From assembly GCA_001443005.1 (NCBI GenBank), contig LEKQ01000001.1, forward strand, positions 268,792-332,791: a stretch of 64,000 nt of DNA. The letters are read 5' to 3'. The stretch is from a bacterium GBS-1. GTDB taxonomy: Bacteria; Synergistota; GBS-1. Each line of letters begins with the position of its first letter. Within the stretch, counting starts at the first letter, position 1. Both the position numbers and the translations under genes were made by a program. Positions 18,678 through 26,785 of the stretch are shown piece by piece. The notes beneath the pieces were generated by a model. It was not told the origin of the DNA. It saw only the letters and a list, made by a program, of their open reading frames with translations, and ran no database searches.

Positions 18678-19151
18678 CTAAATCTTAATGCCGTTAAGAA
18701 GAAGCACAGTCATAAGCAACCCTAAAACCGCATATGTCTCTACCATTGCAGGTAAAATTACAGCTTTACCAGCCTCCTCAGGCCTCTTAGCTATAAGTTG
18801 AATAGATGCCGCTGAAGTCTTCCCCTGCGCTATCCCTGAAACCAAGCCAACTATTCCAACGGGCAAAGCTGCAAAGGCTATTGCCAATCCCTGCTGGATC
18901 GTAAGGCTAACAAGCTGCCCCCCAAGTAACCCTATCTTATTCATTATAAGAAAGCCAGCGAGAAGCCCATATATACCCTGTGTGCCTGGAAGCGCTTGAA
19001 GTAAGAGAACCAACCCAAACTTTTTAGGATCTTCAGTTAGAACGCCAGCTCCAGCTTCTCCTGCGATACCTACCCCCAGAGAGGAACCGCAACCAGCTAA
19101 TCCTGCAGCTAAGGCAGCTCCACATATGGCTATGGCTGTGCTCAATTCCAT
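18678..19151 (-). CDS. ntpK: V-type ATP synthase proteolipid subunit K, Na+-type ligand set
   Basis: A 157-residue duplicated proteolipid with four membrane helices. Helix two has LPGTQGIYG (Leu54, Thr57, Gln58), helix three SGIAQGK (Gln109), helix four AMVETYAVLG (Glu138). These match the Na+ ligands of Enterococcus hirae NtpK (Leu61, Thr64, Gln65, Gln110, Glu139). Only one carboxylate per two hairpins is present, as in E. hirae. Sodium rather than proton coupling is therefore likely, but inferred. Confidence 0.95.
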   Translation of the reverse strand: MELSTAIAICGAALAAGLAGCGSSLGVGIAGEAGAGVLTEDPKKFGLVLLLQALPGTQGIYGLLAGFLIMNKIGLLGGQLVSLTIQQGLAIAFAALPVGIVGLVSGIAQGKTSAASIQLIAKRPEEAGKAVILPAMVETYAVLGLLMTVLLLNGIKI

Positions 19152-19169
19152 CTTTCACATACCCCCTTT

Positions 19170-21188
19170 TTAATCTACGATATCAGTAAACCTGGTTTTA
19201 ATAGCAAAGGGCTCAAAAGCCTTGCCTCCTCCAGAATAAAATTTACTGAAAAACTCAACATATTGAAGACGAGTTGAGTGAACGAAAGCCCCCAAAGCGT
19301 TGACTAAAAGACTCAATGAATGACCTACAATCAAGATCACAAGAGCTACTATAATACCAACGATCGGAACATTAGAAACCATCTTTGCAAGCATGTTAAC
19401 TATCATAGCTATTACTGCGCTACCTAAGCTTAGAGCTAGTATTCTGCTATAGGATAGAACATCGCTCAAATAACCTGTTACACCATAAAGGCTTAAAACC
19501 CCCTTAACTACTCTCTTAAGTGGGTTCTTTTCACCTCTTCCCTGAGTCAATATTAAGAAGACAGCACTTAACAGAACCATAACCTGCGAGAATCTGTACA
19601 AGGAGATGTATATCCAACCCGCATTCACCCCTCCAAAGAATAGCAAAGATGAGAGGAACCAAAGCCAGCCAATTTGATCATAAATAGCATCTTTAAGGTT
19701 CCCCTGTTTTATATTAACATAAGCCTTAAGAACAACCCCTAAGAATATGTGTATTATACCCAGAGCTAGGGATATACCCAAAAACCTCATGGGATCTTCT
19801 AAAGGATCAATAAGCTTTACCTTGTTTAAAACACTTCCTAAAGGCTTCAACCAAGAGACTTGATCAAATAAACCATCAAACCAAGTTCCCTGAAGGGCTC
19901 CAAATATAATGGTAGAAATGCTCCCCAAAAGAAGAAGTGAGAGAAATCTCTTAACGCTAAAAGACATTCTAACGCCGTACTTTAAAAGAAACCATGTTAT
20001 AAGCAGGGTCATTACAAGACCATAACCAGCATCAGAGAGACACATCCCGAAGAAAACGAAAAAGAATGGAGCAAGATAAGGAGTGGGATCTATGTCTTTC
20101 CCATAAAGTGGAAGACCGTAAAGGCTTGTCAAAACCTCAAAAGGTCTTATCACTGGATGATTCTCCACTACAACTGGAACATCATCCTGGAATGATGGTT
20201 CCTCAAAACTATAAGCTATCAAACCCTCATATCTGCTAAAGAGTCCTTCCACCTTCTCTCTATCCTTTTTTCTAACCCACCCCTCAAACATGAAAGCTTT
20301 AGAAGTAGCTAGAAAATTGGAAGTTGCCTTTTGCTTAGCAAGAGCTATGGAAATGTAGTCGTAGATGATTTTCATATCGTTTAAAAAGACAAGATATTCC
20401 TTTAGCCTGGCTAAGATGCTCTCCCTCTCCCTTTCGAGTTCTAAAATGTCCTCTTCTATATCTTTAATCGCCTCCTTAGGTGTGCCCTTTCTCTTAGGAA
20501 CAGTAAAAGCATTAAAACCGTAACCCCTGAGTATCGCTTGAAGTTTTTCAGCTTCCTCTTTTAAATAAACTAGCGCGAATGCCCTTTCACCAGGCGAAGA
20601 TGGAAGAGGAAACATCTGCCACAGAGAGAGGTTCTCCCCAAGGTCCTTAGAGAACCTCTCAAATTCCTCAAGTTTCAGAGAGCCAATTAATCCAGCGGTC
20701 TTCAAAGTCCCCTCCTCAAAGAACTCAAGGGGAATATCTAACTCCTTCCAAGATTCTAATAGATCCCTGTCAGAGAGAAGCTGGGCTTTCCTAATTTTAA
20801 GATCGGCAAGCTTCCTCTCAATGCTCCTTATCTCCTCAACTATGTTTTTATAGCTTACCCTTTTAACCTTCTCCTCTAACTCCACTCTTGAAACACATAT
20901 CCTCTCTCCCAGCAAAGAATCGATTAAACCTCTTTTATTCTCGTTCGCACTCTCAAGGAAATCTATAGCAAGACGAAGATCATTAAGAAAGGTCTCCACT
21001 TCGGAAATAGCTTTTCCGTCCCCCTCCCTATACAAACTTAGATCCTGGATCTTCTCGCTCAAAACCGACGGCAAATCCACAAACTCTACAATCCCCATTC
21101 TTAATAGGGAATCGACTATCTCATCCTTAACCGATTTGTGAGATATAACTCTCAGCTTTAACATCTCGCTAACTGCCATATCTATCAA
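19170..21188 (-). CDS. ntpI: V-type ATP synthase subunit I (a-type)
   Basis: The 672-residue stator subunit has a cytoplasmic N-terminal half with coiled coils (to about residue 340) and seven or eight membrane helices in the C-terminal half. LSYSRILALSLGSAVIAMIV contains the conserved arginine that faces the ring glutamate. The start is either TTG at 21188 or ATG at 21179; both overlap the H gene. Confidence 0.94.
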   Translation of the reverse strand: MIDMAVSEMLKLRVISHKSVKDEIVDSLLRMGIVEFVDLPSVLSEKIQDLSLYREGDGKAISEVETFLNDLRLAIDFLESANENKRGLIDSLLGERICVSRVELEEKVKRVSYKNIVEEIRSIERKLADLKIRKAQLLSDRDLLESWKELDIPLEFFEEGTLKTAGLIGSLKLEEFERFSKDLGENLSLWQMFPLPSSPGERAFALVYLKEEAEKLQAILRGYGFNAFTVPKRKGTPKEAIKDIEEDILELERERESILARLKEYLVFLNDMKIIYDYISIALAKQKATSNFLATSKAFMFEGWVRKKDREKVEGLFSRYEGLIAYSFEEPSFQDDVPVVVENHPVIRPFEVLTSLYGLPLYGKDIDPTPYLAPFFFVFFGMCLSDAGYGLVMTLLITWFLLKYGVRMSFSVKRFLSLLLLGSISTIIFGALQGTWFDGLFDQVSWLKPLGSVLNKVKLIDPLEDPMRFLGISLALGIIHIFLGVVLKAYVNIKQGNLKDAIYDQIGWLWFLSSLLFFGGVNAGWIYISLYRFSQVMVLLSAVFLILTQGRGEKNPLKRVVKGVLSLYGVTGYLSDVLSYSRILALSLGSAVIAMIVNMLAKMVSNVPIVGIIVALVILIVGHSLSLLVNALGAFVHSTRLQYVEFFSKFYSGGGKAFEPFAIKTRFTDIVD

Positions 21189-21492
21189 GCACCTCTTTCA
21201 ATAAAAGGTTAGCCACCTCTTCAACCTTATGAGCATAACTATCCTCAAAACGCTGGGCTTTCTCCCTTCCTTCTTGAACCATCTCCGTAAGAAGCTTTTC
21301 TCCCTCCTCTCTTCCTTCCTGAACCGCTCTCCTCCTTATCCTCATGGACTCCCTTCTTGCTTCGGCAAGCATCTCAACCGCTCTGTTATTAGCTTCCTCT
21401 ATAATCTCCCTTGCTTTCTTTCTAGCTTCCTTAACTATCTCCTCGGCTTCTGCCTCAATCCTCTTTATCTCCTCGATGATATTCTCTTCCAT
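21169..21492 (-). CDS. ntpG: V-type ATP synthase subunit H/G (peripheral stalk coiled coil)
   Basis: A 107-residue protein, almost entirely charged coiled coil (ENIIEEIKRIEAEAEEIVKE), that pairs with subunit E in the peripheral stalk. I chose the ATG at 21492 because GGAGGT lies 7 bases before it; a GTG 15 bases upstream has no ribosome site. It is the first ATPase gene, as subunit G is in Thermus. Confidence 0.88.
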   Translation of the reverse strand: MEENIIEEIKRIEAEAEEIVKEARKKAREIIEEANNRAVEMLAEARRESMRIRRRAVQEGREEGEKLLTEMVQEGREKAQRFEDSYAHKVEEVANLLLKEVLDRYGS

Positions 21493-21520
21493 TCTTACCA
21501 CCTCCACGTCTCATTTTGAT

Positions 21521-21549
21521 ATTTTAACCAGCATACAAAGCTATGTCAA
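21521..21549 (-). promoter_or_regulatory. Sigma-70-type promoter of the V-ATPase operon
   Basis: On the minus strand TTGACA (21549-21544), a 17-base spacer and TAAAAT (21526-21521), about 30 bases before the first ATPase gene. The perfect -35 and spacing make this a good candidate for the operon promoter. Confidence 0.7.
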
Positions 21550-21574
21550 CGTCAACCCTCGCAATTCCCTCAAC

Positions 21575-22216
21575 TTAAACTTCTAAGTCATCCAAGATAA
21601 GTTTAAGAAAGGGCTTTAACTCTCCAACCCTAGGCTTAAGGTGCAGATATACTCTGTTCGTAGAAGGAACCAAAGCTAAATGCTTCACGATCCTAACATC
21701 CCCCTTATATTTTCTGAAGATCCTTAAAAGCCTATCAAGGGAGCTTTCACTCTCATAAAGAGCCTTAAAGTTAACCCCAAGTATAGAAAGGGACCTTTCG
21801 CGCAACTCTCCCCTCCTTCTAATTTTAGGGGTAAACCAGAAAGCATCCTCCCTTATAAGGTGAACTTCACTTGAGATCTTACCATCCCTAGGTGTAAGTA
21901 AGAAGAAAGCCCTGTCCCCCTTAAAGATGAGCAAGGAGATTGGTAAATAAAGTAAACTTTGACGAGGCGCTAAAATGAGGGAAACCTCAAAAAGAGAAAA
22001 GAGGGGATTTTCGATCTTATAACCTGCTTTAAAGCCCACGTATCCCCCTATCCATGTATACTCTTTATCCCTTATACGAAGGATAGACTCGATCTCACTC
22101 AAATAAGTTCTCATTAGGACTATATTTATCCTTCTTCCTTTAAAAAACTGAAGCGTAAGCATGGCTGATCCAATTATGAATATCAAGAGAATATTTATAT
22201 CAGACAAGTAAGGCAA
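21575..22216 (-). CDS. Unknown membrane-anchored protein downstream of ArsA-like ATPase
   Basis: A 213-residue protein I do not recognise firmly. It has one N-terminal membrane helix (about 8-25, LLIFIIGSAMLTLQF), then a soluble part with YTWIGGYVGFKAGYKI and a positively charged middle (KIRRRGELRERS). It resembles uncharacterised archaeal proteins in that segment, from memory only. The start overlaps the ArsA gene by 22 bases, so the two are probably co-translated and functionally linked. It is the last gene of the cstA-90aa-arsA cluster. Confidence 0.65.
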   Translation of the reverse strand: MPYLSDINILLIFIIGSAMLTLQFFKGRRINIVLMRTYLSEIESILRIRDKEYTWIGGYVGFKAGYKIENPLFSLFEVSLILAPRQSLLYLPISLLIFKGDRAFFLLTPRDGKISSEVHLIREDAFWFTPKIRRRGELRERSLSILGVNFKALYESESSLDRLLRIFRKYKGDVRIVKHLALVPSTNRVYLHLKPRVGELKPFLKLILDDLEV

Positions 22217-23100
22217 ACCTCCCTTAAGGCCTTTAAGCCCCTTGGGCTAACATCCATGTAAGGTATGACTTTTATCTCATAATCCTTGAACTTCTTAAAT
22301 ATCTCTTTAATGACCTCAGCCTGCTTAGGTATCCTCTCCGGCATGTATTTATTCACGATTATCCTTTCAATATGCATGCCAAAACGCCTTAAAAAAGAAA
22401 CCAACCTTTCTGTTTCAATAAGGGGAACCTCTTCCGCATTTAAAATCGGTATATAAGTAACATCTTCACTTTTAAGCTTCTCCTCAATAGCTAAGCATTC
22501 CTCTTTAATTCTCTTAAGCTCCTTCATAACCTCATCTTCCTCTTCCTCCGAAGGTGGAGAATCGGGCATTTTCCCCTTAACCCTCTCAATCATTCTACGT
22601 CTATCAAGTATCACCCTTCTGACCTTGATCAGCTCCTCTACCCATATAAGTGACACAGAAGGTAGGCTTAAAACTCTCAACGTGTGACCTGTTGGAGCCG
22701 TATCAAACAAAACAAAATCAAATTCGCCTGAAAAAATATGTCTTTTAATAGCTTCAAGAATAGCCTGCTCTTCCATCCCTGGAGAGAACTTAAGAATATC
22801 GATATAACCTTCCAGATTAAGCACAGAAAGATACCTATACGTCGCCTTAAGGCCAGCAGCTATCTTAGATAGATAGCGAGCTATCTCCCTATCTATGTCT
22901 ACTTCCCTTGCGAAAAGATCATCATCCACTCTAGTTACATCATCGCATAAAGCGAAATCTAAGATATCGCCCAAGTTATGAGCAGGATCAAGAGAAACTA
23001 TGAGGGTTCTATACCCCTTAGATGATAAGTAAGCCGCGTATGAAGCTGCAACGCTCGTTTTCCCAACCCCACCTTTGCCAACGAAAAATTTAACTTTCAT
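22195..23100 (-). CDS. ArsA/Get3 family ATPase
   Basis: A 301-residue P-loop ATPase of the deviant Walker A type: FFVGKGGVGKTSVAAS (residues 5-20), switch SLDPAHNLGDIL and DTAPTGHTLRVLSLPS. The GKGGVGK loop and the PTGHTLR signature place it in the ArsA/Get3 family (arsenite pump ATPase or tail-anchored protein targeting factor). There is no arsB or arsR nearby. It sits between two small unknown proteins, the last with a membrane anchor, so a role in membrane protein handling is more likely than arsenite export. It overlaps its upstream neighbour by 4 bases. Confidence 0.87.
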   Translation of the reverse strand: MKVKFFVGKGGVGKTSVAASYAAYLSSKGYRTLIVSLDPAHNLGDILDFALCDDVTRVDDDLFAREVDIDREIARYLSKIAAGLKATYRYLSVLNLEGYIDILKFSPGMEEQAILEAIKRHIFSGEFDFVLFDTAPTGHTLRVLSLPSVSLIWVEELIKVRRVILDRRRMIERVKGKMPDSPPSEEEEDEVMKELKRIKEECLAIEEKLKSEDVTYIPILNAEEVPLIETERLVSFLRRFGMHIERIIVNKYMPERIPKQAEVIKEIFKKFKDYEIKVIPYMDVSPRGLKALREVCLTCLI

Positions 23101-23369
23101 ACCTCAAAATACCCCACAATTCTACCGAAGAGATCATCAAGATTAAGCGTTATAGAAGACATAACCTTCATCTCTCGTTCCAAAAGGGGAAGAATACGTA
23201 TAGTTAAAGTGGTTGGGGGACTGGGTATCCCCACTAGTCCCCCAACCACTAAAAGGGCAAATATATTTTCATACTCGGCACACTCAAGCTCTATCAAGCT
23301 TACCGCATTTTCTCTAAGACCTTGGCAAAACCCCCTCAAAAAATCTTTAAATAGCTTAAATAGATTCAT
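23097..23369 (-). CDS. Unknown 90-aa protein between CstA and ArsA-like ATPase
   Basis: A 90-residue protein without a recognised family. The start is amphipathic and basic (MNLFKLFKDFLRGFCQGLR), followed by a hydrophobic stretch FALLVVGGLVGIPSPPTTL (about 53-71) that could be a membrane segment or a hydrophobic core. It overlaps cstA by 4 bases and the ATPase gene by 4 bases, the tightest coupling possible. It is therefore a probable partner of one or both. Confidence 0.6.
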   Translation of the reverse strand: MNLFKLFKDFLRGFCQGLRENAVSLIELECAEYENIFALLVVGGLVGIPSPPTTLTIRILPLLEREMKVMSSITLNLDDLFGRIVGYFEV

Positions 23370-25123
23370 TTTGTAACCTCTAAAGCCTCCGGGCCTCTCT
23401 TAAGAGCCTTGAAGAAATCCTGAAGCAGCAGGAAGTTAAGAAGAAGCATTACAGCTACAATCGTTCCAACGCTATATTTGACCATACCAGTTTGAGCGGG
23501 AACAACAACGATAAGGAACCAGAGTAAAGCTGCAGTAACAGTTACCCATAAGAAAAGTCCGGGGATCAAAACCGCTAGCCTATATCCTGAAGAGGCCTTT
23601 TGGACGTTAGTTGCCCAAATAGCCACTGTAAGCAAGGCTATAGAGGCAAGAAGCTGGTTTGCTCCCGCAAAAGCTGGCCAAAGTAGGTTAAGAGCCCCCC
23701 CCCAAGCGAGGCCAACACCTAAAACCGCTGCTACAAGGGAAGCAATCCACCTATTGGTAATGACCGCATGCAAGCCAGGAGAACTCTTGCGAAGAGGCTC
23801 GAAGATCTCAGTCCAAGCAAAGCGCGCTAACCTATTTGTGGTATCCAGCGTAGTTAAAACAAAGCAAGAAACCCATAGACCAGCAAAGGTCCTACCCAAC
23901 TTAAACGGAATCCCTAAGACCTCCTCAAGCCCTTTAGCATATCCAGAATAGAAAGGTCCTAACGGACCGCCAACCGCTCCAGCAGCTTTAAGATAATTTT
24001 GACCTAAATAGGCTCCTCCAGCCTTCAACATATCCAAATTGATTCCCATTCCTGATATCTTTTCAGCTGCCCCTTCCAAAACAGAGAAGCCAAATACCGC
24101 TATAGAGGTAACAACTATAGTGGAGAGAAATCCCTCGGTAAACATAGAGCCATAACCTACAAGCAAACCGCTTAACTCGCTATCAAGCTGTTTGGACGAA
24201 GTCCCAGAAGCCACGAGGGAATGAAACCCAGAAAGGGCCCCACAAGCTACTACAAGGGGAACCGCTGGCCAGAAGGGAGAAGGCTTACCACCGACTATAT
24301 TAGGACTAAAGGTAGTAAAGGCAGGGAAAGCGAACCCTTTAGCAAGCACGAGGAAAGATATGCCTCCCAAAATAAGACCAACCCAGAGAATATAAGCGTT
24401 AAGATAATCGCGAGGTTGAAGGAGAATCCAAACTGGTAAAGACGCTGCGCATACGATATAAATTAGCGTAAGAACATACCAGGTATGAGTCGATAATTTT
24501 ATTGGAACATGATACCCAATCCAAATGGAAATGACCAAAAGTATAATACCTATAATAGTTCCAACCCTCATGCCTAACTTGGTTCTATACATCAGGTATC
24601 CAGTTATAACAGCAGCAATTATAAAACCTATTGAAGCAGTGGGAATTGCAGGATTAGCCGTAAATGTTTGCGCCAGTGTAACCGTAAAAGCAGCAACAAC
24701 TAGAATAAGGGCGAAGTAAACGAATAGCTCAAAGATGTAAGAAGTTCTCTTGCTCATTATCCTTCCAGCAACATACTGAATGGATTTCCCCTCGTATCTC
24801 ACCGAAGCCATGAGAGATAAATAGTCGTGGATGCTACCGATAAATATATTACCAAGCCAAACCCAGATCAAAGTAGGAAACCATCCCCAAGCCATAGCCA
24901 AAGCAGGACCCAATATCGGACCAGCACCAGCTATAGATGCAAAGTGATGCCCATAAAGAACGAAGGGATGAGCTGGGTAATAATCCACACCATCCTTTAA
25001 AGCTACAGCAGGAGTTTTCCTTTGGGGATCTGCTTTAACCACGTTTTTCTCAAGTCCCTTGCCATAGGTGAAGTAAGCTACAAGATAGACCGCCGCCGCT
25101 ATCAAAACTATTAAACTTGACAA
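23366..25123 (-). CDS. cstA: CstA family peptide/pyruvate transporter
   Basis: A polytopic membrane protein of 585 residues from a TTG at 25123, preceded 7 bases upstream by AGGAGGT. An ATG 14 codons earlier lacks a ribosome site. Family motifs are HPFVLYGHHFASIAGAGPIL (near residues 50-70), GSIHDYLSLM and GALSGFHSLVASGTSSKQ. CstA proteins import peptides or pyruvate, usually under carbon starvation. Here it heads an operon with three genes that include an ArsA-like ATPase. Confidence 0.92.
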   Translation of the reverse strand: MSSLIVLIAAAVYLVAYFTYGKGLEKNVVKADPQRKTPAVALKDGVDYYPAHPFVLYGHHFASIAGAGPILGPALAMAWGWFPTLIWVWLGNIFIGSIHDYLSLMASVRYEGKSIQYVAGRIMSKRTSYIFELFVYFALILVVAAFTVTLAQTFTANPAIPTASIGFIIAAVITGYLMYRTKLGMRVGTIIGIILLVISIWIGYHVPIKLSTHTWYVLTLIYIVCAASLPVWILLQPRDYLNAYILWVGLILGGISFLVLAKGFAFPAFTTFSPNIVGGKPSPFWPAVPLVVACGALSGFHSLVASGTSSKQLDSELSGLLVGYGSMFTEGFLSTIVVTSIAVFGFSVLEGAAEKISGMGINLDMLKAGGAYLGQNYLKAAGAVGGPLGPFYSGYAKGLEEVLGIPFKLGRTFAGLWVSCFVLTTLDTTNRLARFAWTEIFEPLRKSSPGLHAVITNRWIASLVAAVLGVGLAWGGALNLLWPAFAGANQLLASIALLTVAIWATNVQKASSGYRLAVLIPGLFLWVTVTAALLWFLIVVVPAQTGMVKYSVGTIVAVMLLLNFLLLQDFFKALKRGPEALEVTK

Positions 25124-25167
25124 CTTACCCACCTCCTCATTTATAAGAGTAAAACATCCGACCATAG

Positions 25168-25196
25168 ATTATAGCATAAAGTAAAGATTTTTTCCA
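25168..25196 (-). promoter_or_regulatory. Candidate promoter for cstA operon
   Basis: Minus strand TGGAAA (25196-25191), 17 bases, TATAAT (25173-25168), 45 bases before the cstA TTG. The -10 is a perfect match and the -35 is 4 of 6. Confidence 0.5.
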
Positions 25197-25218
25197 GAAA
25201 AGCTTTTTAAAATAGAGC

Positions 25219-25247
25219 TTGAATCTTATTTAGTTTTGTAGTAATAT
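25219..25247 (+). promoter_or_regulatory. Sigma-70-type promoter for folT
   Basis: TTGAAT (25219-25224), exactly 17 bases, TAATAT (25242-25247). The predicted start of transcription, about 25254, coincides with the first base of the riboswitch P1 stem, which supports both calls. Confidence 0.7.
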
Positions 25248-25253
25248 TAGCTT

Positions 25254-25358
25254 TGGCAGAGTAGGCATCACACGTTAAGTGCCAGGGGATGGGATGTTGC
25301 CCCTGGATGAAAGGTAACTTAAGAAGTTACCTGCGTTGTGATGTCGCATCCGCTGCCA
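25254..25358 (+). ncRNA. Tetrahydrofolate (THF) riboswitch aptamer
   Basis: The folT-type THF riboswitch consensus is plain: GGCAGAGTAGGCATCACACG, then TTAAGTGCC, GGGATGGGATGTTGCCC and a closing GATGTCGCATCCGCTGCCA. The P1 stem is TGGCAG (25254-25259) with CTGCCA (25353-25358). The variable hairpin AGGTAACTT/AAGAAGTTACCT sits in between. It binds reduced folates and precedes a folate transporter component, the usual arrangement. Confidence 0.95.
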
Positions 25359-25430
25359 CATCTTCACTAAACCCTCATCCCCTTTCCTTAAAGATGTGGC
25401 AGTCTCTGCCCATCTTTGAGGAAAGGAGGT
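25353..25430 (+). promoter_or_regulatory. Expression platform of the THF riboswitch (Shine-Dalgarno sequestration)
   Basis: Two exclusive pairings are visible. CTGCCACATCTT (25353-25364), which includes the 3' side of P1, pairs perfectly over 12 bases with AAGATGTGGCAG (25391-25402). Otherwise the latter is free to join a long hairpin (25381-25426; GGCAG/CTGCC apex, GATG/CATC, CCTTTCC/GGAAAGG base). The 3' arm of that hairpin covers part of the ribosome site AAAGGAGGT (25422-25430). Folate-bound P1 should therefore favour the hairpin and shut off folT translation. Confidence 0.75.
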
Positions 25431-25437
25431 GTGCACG

Positions 25438-25980
25438 ATGAGAATTTCCACATCTTACATCGTCCATGGCGGGATCCTGATGGCAATAAGTATTGTCCTC
25501 ACTCGATTTGCAAGTTTTATGCTGACCCCATACATAAGACTGGGGTTTGGAGCCGTACCTATATACTTAAGCGGAATTCTGCTTGGCCCTTGGGCAGGAG
25601 CAATGGTCGGAGGACTTGCAGACATAATAGGCTTCTGGTTTAACACATTTGGAGCCGCTTTTCCGAATCCATTCATATTCCTAGCATCAGTATGCAGAGG
25701 GCTTCTACCTCCTCTCTTCTTAAAGCTTTTAGGAAACAAACAGCTTACCTTCCGTTCCCTTTTAATCTCTATAATTTTAACCGAAATTGTAGCTGGCATT
25801 GGGCTCACTACATACGGTTTGACAACCATATATAAGGTGCCCTTTACAGTCCTTCTTGTTCCAAGGCTTATATCAACATCTATGCTTGTAGCTATATACT
25901 CTATACTAATTTACCCCATAGCAACCAAGTTATTAAGCTTGAAGCCTTTCCGCAAAGAAGCTCCTATAGCAAAGGGATAA
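25438..25980 (+). CDS. folT: Folate ECF transporter S component FolT
   Basis: A 180-residue membrane protein with about six helices, starting at ATG 25438 with AAAGGAGGT 7 bases before it. Motifs IVHGGILMAISIVLTRF, IYLSGILLGPWAGAMVGGLAD and FIFLASVCRGLLPPL fit ECF S components of the folate group. It binds folate outside and needs the shared EcfA/A'/T module, which is not in this window. The THF riboswitch upstream supports folate as the ligand. Confidence 0.9.
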   Translation: MRISTSYIVHGGILMAISIVLTRFASFMLTPYIRLGFGAVPIYLSGILLGPWAGAMVGGLADIIGFWFNTFGAAFPNPFIFLASVCRGLLPPLFLKLLGNKQLTFRSLLISIILTEIVAGIGLTTYGLTTIYKVPFTVLLVPRLISTSMLVAIYSILIYPIATKLLSLKPFRKEAPIAKG

Positions 25981-25983
25981 CAA

Positions 25984-26017
25984 ATAAGGGGCGTTCTTCT
26001 TTAAGAACGCCCCTTAT
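25984..26017. terminator. Bidirectional terminator between folT and ispD
   Basis: A 15-base-pair perfect stem, ATAAGGGGCGTTCTT (25984-25998) with AAGAACGCCCCTTAT (26003-26017), and a CTTT loop. It lies just after the folT stop and touches the first base of the ispD stop codon, so it can end transcription from both sides. No long T tract follows. Confidence 0.7.
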
Positions 26018-26730
26018 CACTTTCTAAGCTTAGAGATTAGTACCCTCGCGATTTCAACATCCAAAGGATAAGTTATCTTTATATTATAAGGGCTCCCCGA
26101 AATGAGATATACTTTCTCATCCTTAAAATACCTTAAAATAAGGCTACAGTCATCAGAAGCACCCTTAAAACCCTCGTTCCAAGCCTTAACATGCGCTTCT
26201 TTTATGAGAGAAAGGCGAAAACCCTGAGGAGTCTGAAGAGCAAATATTTTATCCCGTTGAGGAATAGATTCAACAACAGGAATTAATGAAGAAAAGGCTA
26301 TTGCCATCGTTTCCTTTGCAGGAGAAGCAAGAACAACTGCTTTTTTATCTTTAAGCTCCTCTACTAACCTATTTATGTCCTCAAGAGGAACAAATGGACG
26401 AACACCATCATGAATCAAAACAACCCCCTCATCATCCTCTATGAGCCCCAAACCAATCCTCACACTATCCTGTCGCGTTTCTCCTCCTATCGAGAATCCT
26501 CTAAGTTTTCTATATCTACCACTCTTTAAGATTTCCTCAGCTAAATGCTTATACTTACTGTTAATAATGAGAAAAATCTCATCTACCTTATCGCTAACTT
26601 CAAAAGAGTCTATAGCCCACTCAAAAACCATCCTACCATTAAGATCAAGAAACTGCTTCGGAACATCACCACCAAATCTAATTCCTTCCCCTCCTGCCAA
26701 TATTAGAGCATACACTTTAAGGAACGACAT
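26017..26730 (-). CDS. ispD: 2-C-methyl-D-erythritol 4-phosphate cytidylyltransferase
   Basis: IspD makes CDP-methylerythritol in the MEP pathway. The 237-residue protein begins with the nucleotidyl-transfer loop ALILAGGEGIRFG...PKQF and has VLIHDGVRPFVP and ALQTPQGFR. It is complete and monocistronic between two convergent or divergent genes. It lies 20 kb from ispE. Confidence 0.94.
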   Translation of the reverse strand: MSFLKVYALILAGGEGIRFGGDVPKQFLDLNGRMVFEWAIDSFEVSDKVDEIFLIINSKYKHLAEEILKSGRYRKLRGFSIGGETRQDSVRIGLGLIEDDEGVVLIHDGVRPFVPLEDINRLVEELKDKKAVVLASPAKETMAIAFSSLIPVVESIPQRDKIFALQTPQGFRLSLIKEAHVKAWNEGFKGASDDCSLILRYFKDEKVYLISGSPYNIKITYPLDVEIARVLISKLRK

Positions 26731-26785
26731 CTTAATTTCACCACCTTAAAACTGTAGTATAATTTATACAAGGAGGTGATTTTAA

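Noticed and set aside
22195-23100. Arsenite resistance operon
   Set aside because: No arsB, arsR, arsC or acr3 nearby; the ATPase is coupled to cstA and unknown proteins instead.
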